A program made the position numbers and the translations under genes. From assembly GCA_963855995.1 (NCBI GenBank), contig OY979718.1, positions 59,870,564 through 59,934,563 of the forward strand: 64,000 nucleotides of DNA, given 5' to 3'. The stretch is from Muricea muricata. Lineage: Eukaryota > Cnidaria > Anthozoa > Malacalcyonacea > Plexauridae. The notes beneath the pieces are model-generated. The model saw only the letters and a program-made list of their open reading frames with translations, was not told the DNA's origin and did no database searches. Positions 27,101-38,164 of the stretch are shown here, piece after piece; the first letter of the stretch is position 1; every line of letters starts with the position of its first letter.

Positions 27101-30100
27101 AGAGTTTAAGATACACAGTAATAGGCATGCATAATAATAAACTCTGTGAAACTGAATTACTGCATGCAACTTTTGCATGAAGTATTTTAACAAAGGTTTT
27201 GTTTAATATAAGGATGTGATTTCTACAATATAATGCTCGTTAGTAACGCTTCCACGTCTCAAGTTTCCCCCTGGCACAAGGGACGCGATAAAGCGCGGAT
27301 TGACTTCAGTAGCGAAGCTTGCCGGACAATTTGGTCATACTATGCAAATTTACATTTATTCATTTCTTCAGAAATTGATTTCTTATAAGGTCCATAAACA
27401 CAGAAAAATGTGCATTTGCATGACCAAATGTAGGGCTCCCTGATTGACTTTATCTTGATTATAGGCAGCTAGGGCTTGTCCCTGCATCATCGAAGAAAAA
27501 ATCATGGTCAGAAAGAAAATTAAAAATGTATGTTGTTAAATCGTGCAATCTGAATGAAACCAATAATTATTATACATTCAAACTTTTGTTTTGATTTTGG
27601 TTGGTCAACAACACCACCCCCAGACAATTCGCAATACACCAAGCATTTTATTTTGGACCGAACTTCGGTCCAAATAAAATATTTGACACTCTCTTACCCA
27701 GGCCTCGCGCGTTGACATCCCCTATATAAGCGCGCAATTAAAACGATAACAAAATAGCGTCCAGCAGACGATATAACGAAGACGAAACAGCGGCATTAAT
27801 AACAGAAAAAGCACTAAACGTTTGTATAAAAGCTTTTCCACGCGTATCTTTGCCACAAGAACAACACTAAACGTTTAAAGGTTTGCTAATGGAAATTTAA
27901 AACATAGATAATTTTGCATTGTTAGTTGTTTGAGTTTTTTCACTATATTACAATATTTTTTAATGTACATTGCTATCCTACTCAGCTTCGGTTCGGCATT
28001 TAACAATAAGTGGGTCTGAATAATTCTTTATATCAAGCTTAGCCTCATCCAAAAAATTGTATAATACAATTTTCCATACCATACCTTCAACCTTTACAAC
28101 AGACTCATCTTCGAAGGAAAGATCATTATTCTGATCAAAACTTTGCTCAAGGTTTAAATCAGTATTTCCATTTGGTGTTTGAGGAGTTGGACTGACAGCA
28201 GTGGCAAGATTTGGTTGTGATATTGAGCTATACAAGCCTGGCATAACACCATTTTCTTGACGCATTCCTGATTTCCTATATACATGTGAAAATCGCAAAA
28301 TGCAATAATTTTTATTCCCAATATTGTCAGGAAGCATTTCCGCTCAAACATTTAGCAAGTATTATGAAAAAAGAAGCCAAAATAAGAATAAACAAACGCT
28401 AGAAAGACTACCTCATTACCAGTAAAAAGTAAGAAAATAATATCTTTCATAACACAAATAATATCTATACACAATACAGTGGGAGCACGAAAGTGCCTCT
28501 TCCCCTCCCATAAAAAGACAAATTTTGTACTTATAGTTTTAGTAGTTGCTTGCATGTGTGAGTGCGTAAATGCAAGCAATATTCTTACTCAGAAGAACAG
28601 ATATAGTCAGGAGTTAAATTCATCTGCTTTTGAAATTCTTCATAAAATACGTTCCCCTCTCAAACGATTGAAAAGAAGAAAATTAAACTATTATTCGATT
28701 AATCACATTGACGATTTTATTTTTCCCTTCATGAGAAATTTCGTGTAAAATACACGGTGTAATTAAAAGAACTAGAATACTTGTACGCACTTTTGTTTTG
28801 GTCTCTCTAATGTCCCAGTCGGAGTTACTGCTATTAATCGACCACCTCGATCACTTCTCTCCATTCGTTCCATGAAATGATGAACCATCTAAACAGTTGA
28901 ATGATGTACTGTACATGTAAGGCGCGTTTACAGTCAAACACAATAATTATACATCCTAAGGACTGACATGCTAGAGCTTAAAATAATTTTAAAATTTGTC
29001 GCGACAACATTTTCGACCGAAATCTAATTTGATCAGAAAACTTTAAATTTGCATTGATTGATGAAACAAAAGAGTTGATGTTCGTGGACATACATGTGTT
29101 TTTGGCCCGAGAAGGCTAAAAAAGAGAAGGGTCAAAAAGATATTTATCCCCAAGAATACAACTCTATTAACATTATAATAATTTTAGAGGGCGATTACAA
29201 GATAAAAGACAACAAATAAACACGAAATAGTTGAAGAACAAAATATCAATTGCAATGTCGTCAGTTTACGCTACCCACAGCTATTTCGTATGTACATGTT
29301 AAAAACAAGCGAACATCGATAAACTTACATTTAACTCCGTCGCCTTTTATAGTTTCTGCCAAAAGACGTTCTTTTGTTTTTTCATAGCATATCGACTTAT
29401 GGATTCATTTAATAAAATTATCGAAACTAGACGAATTTGCTCTTTTTGGCGTCATTTTGAGTGTAAAGATAAAAAAAAAACGTGCTTAAAAAGCCTGCAA
29501 AAACAATTTGGCGGTGGATGTAAGCAAATTAAAATTCAGCCGGCTAGAATGTGTTTTAGCTCGCTAATAATTATGTTCATTTTAGCCCGCAAAATAAGTC
29601 GCAATGCCCGCTTAAATTATTATAATTGCTGCTGAGCGAGCGAGCCTGAAGCGAGCGAGCGAAGCAGCAGACCTAATTTGTGTATGTAGGGGAGAATTTA
29701 TCTCAAACCATGTTTACCGCAGTGCATTGTGGTCATGCGCGTTCGGAAATGCGCAGAACACCTTTCCTCACCTGTGTTTTGTCACCATGCAATTATGTCT
29801 TGTGTTCAGAAGATATCATGTTTCAGGCTGGCTTTTTAAATCGTAGTTTGTCAAAAGCATAAAGCTCGATAGCGCATCTATTGTTGGGCTTTGAAGCCAG
29901 AAATACGTCAAATTTTCAGACTTGCGGCCATGTTGGATGGCCCCACTTGAGCATCGAATGCTATAGATTTCTACTACAGAACAAATAGCTTACGTTTTGA
30001 AACAAAAGTTTTACGTTTTAGGGCAAAAGCTTCATAAAAATCAGTTTTTTTAAAAGAAACTACGTTGATTTAATTCTTGAGTGAGGCTCTTATACATGGC

Positions 30101-33100
30101 CGCCGCTCTCAAAATATGACGTTACTTGTATTTTGTATTACGATGCACTATGATCCAGCGGTCAAAACTCAAAAGCAAAAGCCTTATCAAGGTTAAATTA
30201 TATATGCGAGAGGAAGACAATTTTTTTTCAGAATATATTCATTTTTGAAGTCTGCTGTTTGCGTTAGTAGTCAAGTACTACAATTTAAAACGAGTTTGTT
30301 ATTCGCACGACAATATTAAACCTCGTATTAAATTGCAGTGAAATTTTAATATACATTCTATTTGATAGTATTGCGTCTGTGGAATTGTATTAAAGCGCGT
30401 TTGTTTTGTCGATAACAATTTTCCAACATTACCATTTGTGCTAATAGTCAACTATAATCAAAGTTAACAAACCACAGTTAAACAGAGACGTCGCATAATA
30501 TATTCATGTTATGTTCTAAACGCATCTGCTGTTCACGCGACATTATTTGCCATGACAGTTTTAAATTTCGGGTGTTTGTGTTCTAGCAAATATTTGCAAC
30601 AAACATAATTATACAACAACTAAGTATCTCAAAGTTCACTGTAGCTGTAAGAAAATTGTTAGCGTATTATCCCTTATCGATAAGGCATTTGCTTTTCGAC
30701 TTCGTTCATCGTTGACCCCTTTTGACCCCTTATGCTTAAGGCCTTAAGCCAGCCTGAAACATAATATCTTCTGGCAGACAAACTGAGTCAAGCAGAGTAA
30801 TGTATTGGCAGGCTAGTAATGCACACTATCCCACTGAATACATTTTGGGTTGCATAAATGTCATTTTCCAATAACCTATAAAATAATTAAGGCTCCGCAG
30901 CATTCCCTACCTTGCAGGTAACCTAGTATTGTACAATGACAGATAATGAATAAGCCATGCACAAGCTTACTTCTGAGTGTCTTTGATGAAGCGAATTGTA
31001 GTCACGACTTTTCTCATTTAGCCTTTCTTCTGTTCTTTGCACTAAAATGTAAGAAAGAATGGTACAGATGAGGAATTTCCTTTACGAACAGTGAGCCACG
31101 ATCAAAGTGCTTAGAAAGCAAATGTTCATTTTAATAGGTTACTCAGTAGTCAACCTTAAAAAATTGTAAAATGAATTGTGTCAACATTAACTACATTTTT
31201 TGTCAACAGTTATAATAGCGATTAAGGAAACCAATCATGTAAGGCGATGTAGCTTTGATAGACAAGTGTACGCAAAATGTTAACAGCGTCGTAGCAAGCC
31301 CGACAATTCAGTGCGCTATGCAAATTTCAAATCATTATAATTGTTCATTTCCTTAGAAATTGTTGCTTTCACAGTCAATGAACATCAAAATATTTGCATA
31401 CCGGGACTAAATCATCGGGCTGATCATGTAAAAGAACATACCATGATCTGTTAGACTTTTTATTTTACTTTCAAGTGCTCGTTTTTCTTGTTTCTCTGCT
31501 TCAAAATTCTTTAAAATTTCCTGCTTTTCTTGCTCATGTTCATCTTCTACTTGGAGATATTTCTATAAAAAACAATATAGTTCATGCTAGCACTCATATC
31601 TACCGGTCATGCTAAAATTCTAATGATTCTGTGCAGCAAAGTAAATCTAGGGCTTTTTTACTCTCTAATACAAGAATAGAATGTCTTGTGTCGCAGAATG
31701 ACCGGTTAAATATCGTAAATAATATACGCGAGCATAAAGTTGTTTGGTGAAACCAAGTTTCACGAACCGTTCACGTGCTCCGTGTCAAGGGTTCATACGT
31801 CAATCTCGTTTAAAAGCAGGATTTTACCACTTGAGAAGCAGTTACCGTGCTACCGCATACTGGAATTTGGCCATGCAAAGTTAGTAAAAACATAAACCAA
31901 TCACAATCGCGTATTTGATTTAACATCTATTTAACTACAAGATGGGTAGTTAAAATGTACCAGTCCAGTGTTGGCAAATTGCGTTCACGATAGATACGTC
32001 AGAAACAGCATGTTTTGTGATCGCGAGAGCATATAACTCTCAAGAAAAGACAACGAAACAACTGGAATTTACACTGCTTTGTTCAAGCGTACAAGTTGAA
32101 CTTTGACAATTGGTCTACTTGAACTTTGAGACTTGGTATACAACAGAGGCTGCTTGCCCAGTCACGCTATCGTAATTATATTCTGTTGCTCAAGTGAGAT
32201 GGAAAAACCGAACCCAATATCAGCTCGTGTGTTTTGCCTAATTCTTTCATGCATATGCTTGATCCATCACGCAGACTGTGCACACATCGTGGGTTTTGCA
32301 AAGCTCGGCTTGGTCAGTCACAATAGAGTACTAAAGAAACTTGGTCATGAGCTGAAGGCGAGAGGGCACACATACACTCAAATTCTACCAGAGTTTGCAA
32401 AAGAAACATATGATGACGTAGATATAAGGATATTCAATTCATCGGTGACCAAAGATGACATTGAGGATTTGTTTTTAACACACGCTATTATTGGCGACTA
32501 CAATGAGGACATGTTTGCATTGTTTGAAATGTGGACAAAATTCGTACCAAAACACAATCGGATACGTGAACAGCACTGTGCAGACTTTTTGACGCACCAG
32601 AACTTGATTTCGGAGCTGAAAGCGTCGGTTGATTTAATATTGTGTGACGACTCGAACGACTGTTGTTCTATTCTGGCAGACATATTAAATAAAACCCGCG
32701 TGGATGTGGCGACAGCTGGGTTCGACGGGTTGTATGGCGCCTACATCTTTGGTTATCCAGAGCCACTAATGTATGCGACATTAGGGCTATCACGATCATT
32801 GCCACGAGCAAACAAATTTTCATTCCTTAATCGTCTGAAAGGTTTTCTGCAGCATCTATGTTTCTCACTGGGTGATAAGAATCTCAGGCTGGAATCTCTC
32901 TGGGAGAAATACGGGAAAGCGCATTCGAAGTTCAAGCGTGCTGAAGATGCACGAAAAACACATGGTATTGCACTAATACCAGATGATTTCGCAATCGAAC
33001 CTGCATTTCCTCTTGGTGCCAACATTAAAGTGATCGGTGCTATCTTACCAGAGCCAGCACGGAAACTTCCAGAGTATTTGGATAGGTTTATGAATGAAAA

Positions 33101-36100
33101 TAAGATCGTCGTTGTAGTCTCGTTTGGTACGATGTTTTCAAGTTACCCACGTGATCTAGCACAATCTATTGCGGACGAATTAAGCAAAGTCTCTGCTGCT
33201 GTTTTATGGCGATATTCTGGTGAAATACCAAAAAATCTCGGGGAAAAAATAAAGATTGTTTCATGGCTTCCAAAAAACGAATGTTCATTTAATGACGTAC
33301 TGGGTCATTCATCCACCAAGGTTTTTGTTACCCATGGCGGGCTAAATAGTTTTCACGAAAGCATCTACCACGGGGTACCCATGGTGATTATACCTATGAT
33401 AGGAGAACAAAAAAGACAGGCAGGCTTGGCACAATATAAAGAGATTGGTGTGGTAATTAAGCATCAGACTATCACAGTCAATAGTAAAGTATTGCAGAAT
33501 GCTGTCTATGAGGTCCTCAGCAATAATGTATACAAGGAAAATGTCCAAAAACTTTCGACAATGATAAAAGACAGAAAAATGAGTGCAAGTGAAGAAGGAG
33601 CAGATTGGATCGAATACGCTCTACGTCATGATGGCGCCATGCATCTCGTGAGCGAGACTATCGATTTACCGGTGTATAAATTGTATATGTTCGATGTATT
33701 AATATTCCTTCTTGTTTTAGTTTGCCTTTTTGTTTATGCCTTGCTACGTTTATGTCGTTGTATTTCTGGTGCTTGTTGCAGACAGGTACAAGTCAAAGAT
33801 AAAATCACTTAAATGATTATTTTGAAATCTAAAATGTGCTGTCATTAATAAAGAATAAACGAGTATAGAAGTGAGCCTGCCCTTGCGGCAAAAAATAAAT
33901 AAAAATAACTTAAATAAAAATAACTGTTCCCTTCTCTTAGTAAAATACAAAAGAATAGTAACTCCGAACAACATTTTTATTGTTTTAATGAATCGACGCT
34001 TCGACTAAATTGTCAGTTTAGTCGAAACGTCGATTCATTAAAACAATAAAAATGTTGTTCGGAGTTACTATTCTTTTGTATTTTATTAAAATACTGGGTG
34101 GCTCTCGTAACCTTCTATTACTTTCTTCGTCTTTGCAGCCTTTGCATTGAAGAGGAAGAGTTCCAATCCAAAAGTTTAGAAATTAGATACTTTTATAATG
34201 GCTATACGTGTATCCATTTCGAGTGTGGTTACCCCACTTCACCTCTTCCTAGACGATGCCTCTTTGACGGCCTCCAAATAAACTCTTCACCCTGAGAAAG
34301 TCACAGTTGTTGTGAATAAAACAGAACTCCCCTGGTTTTAACTTTTAATCCTTTTAATTTCAAACTCAGTGATCTCATCAGGAAGAATTTTTACATCTTG
34401 ACAACTAACCCTGAAATTTCTTTCATGTTCTCCAATACCAGGTCTCTTTTTTGACACAGCAAAAATATCTGGGAAACCCTTGTCCATAGCAGCCTAATGC
34501 AGGAATTGTTGTCACCTTGTGGCACTTGTCCATGTGGGATAGGCCAATACAAAACTTGTATGGATTCCTTCACCACTATTTCAGCACCCAAATTCATAGC
34601 TCATCTACTGTATCTAATGCAGTTGATAAGTCATGCTTTATACTGGAAAAATGACCGTGCTCTCACAAGCAACAATGCAAACTGACCTGTTGCCAGATAC
34701 CAACAATGACATACATTCTGTTTCCAATATAAAAATTGAGCCCCTAATTATCACACTTCAATTCCTCCTCAAATACTTTGAGGTGTTCTTTTATTGTGTG
34801 TAACAAAGCTGTACCAATAATTTTTCAACCATGAAATCTAAAGCCCTGGGAAAAGTACAGGTAGGAAACATTGTTGTGGGAAAATGGTTTTTTGCCGAGT
34901 TACTCCATGTTTCCAAGTGTAGACAAACTAGAAAACTTTTTGTGAGAAACATTAGCTCACATGCTTTGTTTGTTGCAGTTTTGCACATGCTTAATCAGGA
35001 AATGCATGTTTTCTCTGCTGGAAACATGTGGCCAAACTAAAAAACATTGTTTCTGCAACAAAAATGTTTATGAATTTGTTTGGAAACATTTTTTTCTTTC
35101 TGAGAAGCAAAACTTTGTTTAATCCACAACAATTCCTGAGGTAGGTAAACTGGGAAACATCACAGAAAACATGTTTCTACAAGAATGTTTCCTAGTTTGC
35201 CCAGGGCTTAATTAAGGATAAAGAGTAAACTTACCAAATATTCTTTGCAACAGAGGTGGCTTCATGATTGATCTGTAATCTCCCCCTCCCCTCCCTAGTT
35301 TCTTATTTTGGGTAATATTGCACATTAAAAAACTCATTAATAATTCATGACAAAACACAAACAAAATCACAACTGTAGCAGTGGTTTTATACATGATAAA
35401 GCACATGTGGATTATCAAAAAACTTTTGCCTCGAATTTCTTGGCCTGTACAACATCTATCTTCAACATTCTTTTGCAAGCAAACTGACAAGATGGATATA
35501 ATATGGATCGTTCAGATGGATATGAAATGGATCGATTAGGCCATTTAATATGCTCATGATTTGTACTTAAATATCTGAAATAAAACACTCAGCCACACCT
35601 CAATTTTATATTTGATAAAACACTCCCACTCATATACTAAATATTACTTCACTGCATCACAAAATGACTGGTTTTCATAGTCTTTTAGAGTTCTTAACCG
35701 TAGTTTTTCATTGAGTAATATCACCAATTAATTCACAGCATCACAAAAAGGATTAGATTTCATTGTCTTTTAGAGGTCTTAACCCTACATTAGCAAAGCC
35801 AGTTTGACGATTTAGTCCCAATGCAATTAACATTTTCATGTTCATTTACTGGGCAAACAACAGTCTCTAAAGAAATAAATAGTTATAATGATTTGAAATT
35901 TGCACAGGGGGCTAAATTACCAGGCTAGCTACGCCACTGTAACCTTAGTTTTTCATAGTGAAATATTACCATTAATATCATTTTTCTTTGTTTACTCAAT
36001 TCTGATTGGCTAAGAACTGTGCGATTAATAATTAATTGCATAGTGTACTGATTAAAAATTAATCAGCATGGATCGCGAGCCACTCAAGGCACAGGATTTA

Positions 36101-37520
36101 AAAACTAAAAACATAAACAAATCGGTGAAACATTTTTTTAAAAAATGATATTAATAGGAAATTATACCTGTCCTCGAAGTATTAATGAAAAATCACACTT
36201 GTGTTTGGTGAAATATATTATAAAGATTTCACCAAACACGTGTGTGATTTTTCATTAATACTTCTCGGACCGTGTAATTCCCTATACTAATTCACTACAT
36301 GACATCACAAAATGACTCAATGTCATTGGCTTTTAGAGGTCTTAACTCTACCAACATTCAGGGACACAGCCAGGATTGGAAATTTGCCTGTCCTAAGAAC
36401 CAGTACCTAATGTATAAGCCTTCTAGGGAAGTCCAGGGAATTTTCTTTCAGAAAAATTTTGAAATGTAATCCATGTAAAGCCCAGAAATGCATTTAATAT
36501 TGGTAAAAAATTCAAAAATGCCCGTTCAAAAACTGATGGACAGGTGCTAGCTAAGCCTCTGCCAACATTACAAAAAGGTTAGGATTTCATAGTGTTTTCA
36601 AGATGTTACATGATAATTTCACCACAAAATGCAGCCTGGCAAACACTGCTAATTTATAATTCCCCACCTGGTGATCACGTGACTGGACCATATAAATGTT
36701 ATGAACCTTCAACTCTTAGGTATCTACTCTTTAGTTATTCTGTGTTTTCACTTCATTTGTGTGAAGTGTTTACTCAGTTGTTGTTAATAGCTGAATTCCA
36801 AGGCACACATGAATTCTCGTGTTTGTCATAAGTTCATTTGGAACACAGTCTTACTTCTTGGAATTCTTGGAGAAGACTGTTAACTTTTATGTCTAAATTT
36901 TAGGAATCTAAGCAGCAGCGCAAAAGAAAAACTGATAAATCAAAGCAATGATTCATAAATGCAGGATATAGACGGCTACATAATGCACTACACCAACCAT
37001 ACTCAACTTCAAGTCCCTCCCAAATCCATTCGAACAAATACTATAAAACGCAGAGACCGCTGTAGTTGTTTACACACACATATAATATACTTCAAAGAGA
37101 CTTTCTAGTAAACTAAGTCCTTCAGACTTCATGCAGATATTTCAAACGTAAACAAAAATCAAACATTGAAGAGGACACAGGAAATATTATTTGTGAACTT
37201 ACATTCTCAGCAATCTTTCGTAATTGTTTCTCGCGTTCGTATTGCGTTAGTAGCTGTTCATTGTCATCATTGAGCAACTCCAAATCAACATACTGTTCGT
37301 TGTTGTCGCTATAAGCAGAGTCAAGCTGTTCCAGCACAGAGACCATTAAGGGCATGAGCCCTGAAACGACTTCTTGACCATGCTTTTGAATCATGCGTTC
37401 AAACTCGGCGTATATAGCTGCTGCGAGTGAGGATACACGTTCTGACAACACCGATGAAGCGCCATCATCTCCACTCGCATATACAACATCAGACTTTCCT
37501 ACAATATCACTGCCATCCAT
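18120..37520 (-). CDS. MAPK8IP3/SPAG9 homologue: JNK-interacting protein 3/4 (JIP3/JIP4, SPAG9-type) scaffold
   Basis: More than 20 minus-strand exons. The first (37520-37203) starts [20 protein letters not shown] and contains the RH1 domain ([20 protein letters not shown] ... [18 protein letters not shown]). Coiled-coil exons follow at 31562-31442, about 31050 and about 28890. A large exon at 26940-26270 holds STPELEMS and [14 protein letters not shown], then the leucine-zipper II exons (25990-25500). The RH2 segment [20 protein letters not shown] is at about 24490-24360. The WD40-like half includes LPARYSTEG (about 22430), [20 protein letters not shown] (19924-19776), [20 protein letters not shown] (19599-19428), [20 protein letters not shown] (19112-18844) and the final [14 protein letters not shown]...HIMVWQV (18440-18120). 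The family links kinesin-1, dynein/dynactin, Rab/ARF6 and the JNK cascade on moving vesicles. The gene looks intact. Confidence 0.96.
22496..22676. repeat. MITE-like element in JIP intron
   Basis: The left end tttaaacgaacaggatactt and right end aagtatcctgtttgtttaaa are inverted with one mismatch, separated by about 130 bp of AT-rich sequence. Confidence 0.7.
27307..27442. mobile_element. hAT MITE, 136 bp, with perfect 8-bp target duplication
   Basis: The element starts cagtagcgaag. The inner ends aatttggtcatactatgcaa and gcatttgcatgaccaaatgt pair as inverted repeats; the outermost right end has decayed. The 8 bp attgactt occur at 27299-27306 and again at 27443-27450, the size expected of a hAT target-site duplication. 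It belongs to the family whose ends bound 56229-59892. Confidence 0.85.
29805..30778. mobile_element. About 970-bp non-autonomous element with 27-28-bp TIRs, in JIP intron
   Basis: cagaagatatcatgtttcag continuing into gctggctt at the left matches, inverted, gccagcctgaaacataatat continuing into cttctg at the right, with one mismatch. No transposase-like frame lies between. No clear target duplication was found. Confidence 0.65.
31286..31430. mobile_element. Decayed hAT-family MITE
   Basis: It shows the same internal order as the copies at 27307 and 35788: a gtagcaagcccgacaatt left end, ctatgcaaatttcaaatcat, a tccttagaaatt middle, and an atttgcat...gggct right end. It lies in a JIP intron just upstream of the exon at 31442. 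Confidence 0.6.
32199..33812 (+). CDS. UDP-glucuronosyltransferase, intronless, nested in a JIP intron
   Basis: A 537-codon single exon, close to the usual UGT length. Start chosen at ATG 32199, because the open frame upstream has only a TTG and this Met gives a signal peptide ([19 protein letters not shown]). The donor-binding half has [12 protein letters not shown], then [26 protein letters not shown] and IPMIGEQ. The UGT signature is recognisable, with K for the usual Q after WLP and GEQ for the usual GDQ. A hydrophobic segment [19 protein letters not shown] near the C-terminus precedes a short cysteine-rich basic tail, fitting a type I ER membrane enzyme. The family transfers glucuronic acid or another sugar from UDP-sugar to small lipophilic acceptors; the acceptor here is unknown. 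It lies antisense inside the JIP intron 37203-31562. An A-rich stretch (33887-33925) follows the stop, so a retrocopy origin is possible. Confidence 0.94.
   Translation: MEKPNPISARVFCLILSCICLIHHADCAHIVGFAKLGLVSHNRVLKKLGHELKARGHTYTQILPEFAKETYDDVDIRIFNSSVTKDDIEDLFLTHAIIGDYNEDMFALFEMWTKFVPKHNRIREQHCADFLTHQNLISELKASVDLILCDDSNDCCSILADILNKTRVDVATAGFDGLYGAYIFGYPEPLMYATLGLSRSLPRANKFSFLNRLKGFLQHLCFSLGDKNLRLESLWEKYGKAHSKFKRAEDARKTHGIALIPDDFAIEPAFPLGANIKVIGAILPEPARKLPEYLDRFMNENKIVVVVSFGTMFSSYPRDLAQSIADELSKVSAAVLWRYSGEIPKNLGEKIKIVSWLPKNECSFNDVLGHSSTKVFVTHGGLNSFHESIYHGVPMVIIPMIGEQKRQAGLAQYKEIGVVIKHQTITVNSKVLQNAVYEVLSNNVYKENVQKLSTMIKDRKMSASEEGADWIEYALRHDGAMHLVSETIDLPVYKLYMFDVLIFLLVLVCLFVYALLRLCRCISGACCRQVQVKDKIT
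33941..34085. repeat. Near-perfect 145-bp palindrome 3' of the UGT gene
   Basis: Arms 33941-34009 and 34017-34085 (69 bp each, about one mismatch) flank the 7-bp loop ttgtcag. The arm contains gtaactccgaacaacatttt and its complement. It starts about 130 bp after the UGT stop and would form a very stable hairpin if transcribed. Confidence 0.92.
34841..35209. mobile_element. MITE with AAGCCCTGGG ends, about 370 bp
   Basis: The left end aagccctgggaaaag...aggaaacattgttg and right end caagaatgtttcctag...cccagggctt are inverted. The interior is full of gaaacat/atgtttc motifs that can also pair. No coding. It is in the long JIP intron. Confidence 0.75.
35788..35939. mobile_element. hAT-family MITE (CAGTGGCGTAGCTAGCC end)
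   Basis: The right end reads ggctagctacgccactg, a classical hAT MITE terminus; the left end cattagcaaagccagttt is decayed. Flanks taacccta (35780-35787) and taacctta (35940-35947) match at 7 of 8 positions. It is oriented opposite to the copy at 31286. Confidence 0.75.
36153..36285. repeat. About 130-bp palindromic MITE
   Basis: Arms around attaatgaaaaatcacactt and tgtgtgatttttcattaata, plus tttggtgaaat and atttcaccaaa, pair around a short AT loop. It lies in the JIP first intron. Confidence 0.8.
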
Positions 37521-38164
37521 AATGGACTAACGAGAAAACCTTTGATAGATATCGACTGCACAAGAAGTTATTAAATATTCAAACGAGCCCAACAAACAAA
37601 ACACAGCGATCACTTGGGCGAACTTCACATTTTCACATAGCTCAAATCAGTCAGTGCCAATGTTTTTCAACTTTTCTGAGCCTTCGGTATGGTTGGAATG
37701 CGTGACAATATACTCAATCGGAAACTATCGGAAATCTGTCGGAAACGTTTTGGCATTAAAAAACAAGTCAAAATATTTAAGAACAGGTATTATTGAAATC
37801 TGGATGAAACATTTTTATAGACCAAATGGCAAATACATATAAAATGGTCGAGCAAGAAATTGCATTGGTTAGCCGAAATTTTGTTTTACTTAACCAGAAT
37901 TTGAACGGTGAACGAGCTTGGATAGCAATAAGAAGGAACAATGGTTTTATAAGTAATTTGCCGTTGTCAATGGTTGACAACAAAATGCAAAATACGTTCA
38001 AGTTGAGTGTGTTTAGTGTGTGGATAATGTATTCATAAACATGTAAGAAGCGTCATCGTTTCATCAATTCTGCGTGATGTCTTCCGTGTCTGTCTTGTAA
38101 AGTTATCTTTCATTCTATTTATAATATACTGTATGTGCAATTAGATTTAATATTCAACCATCAA

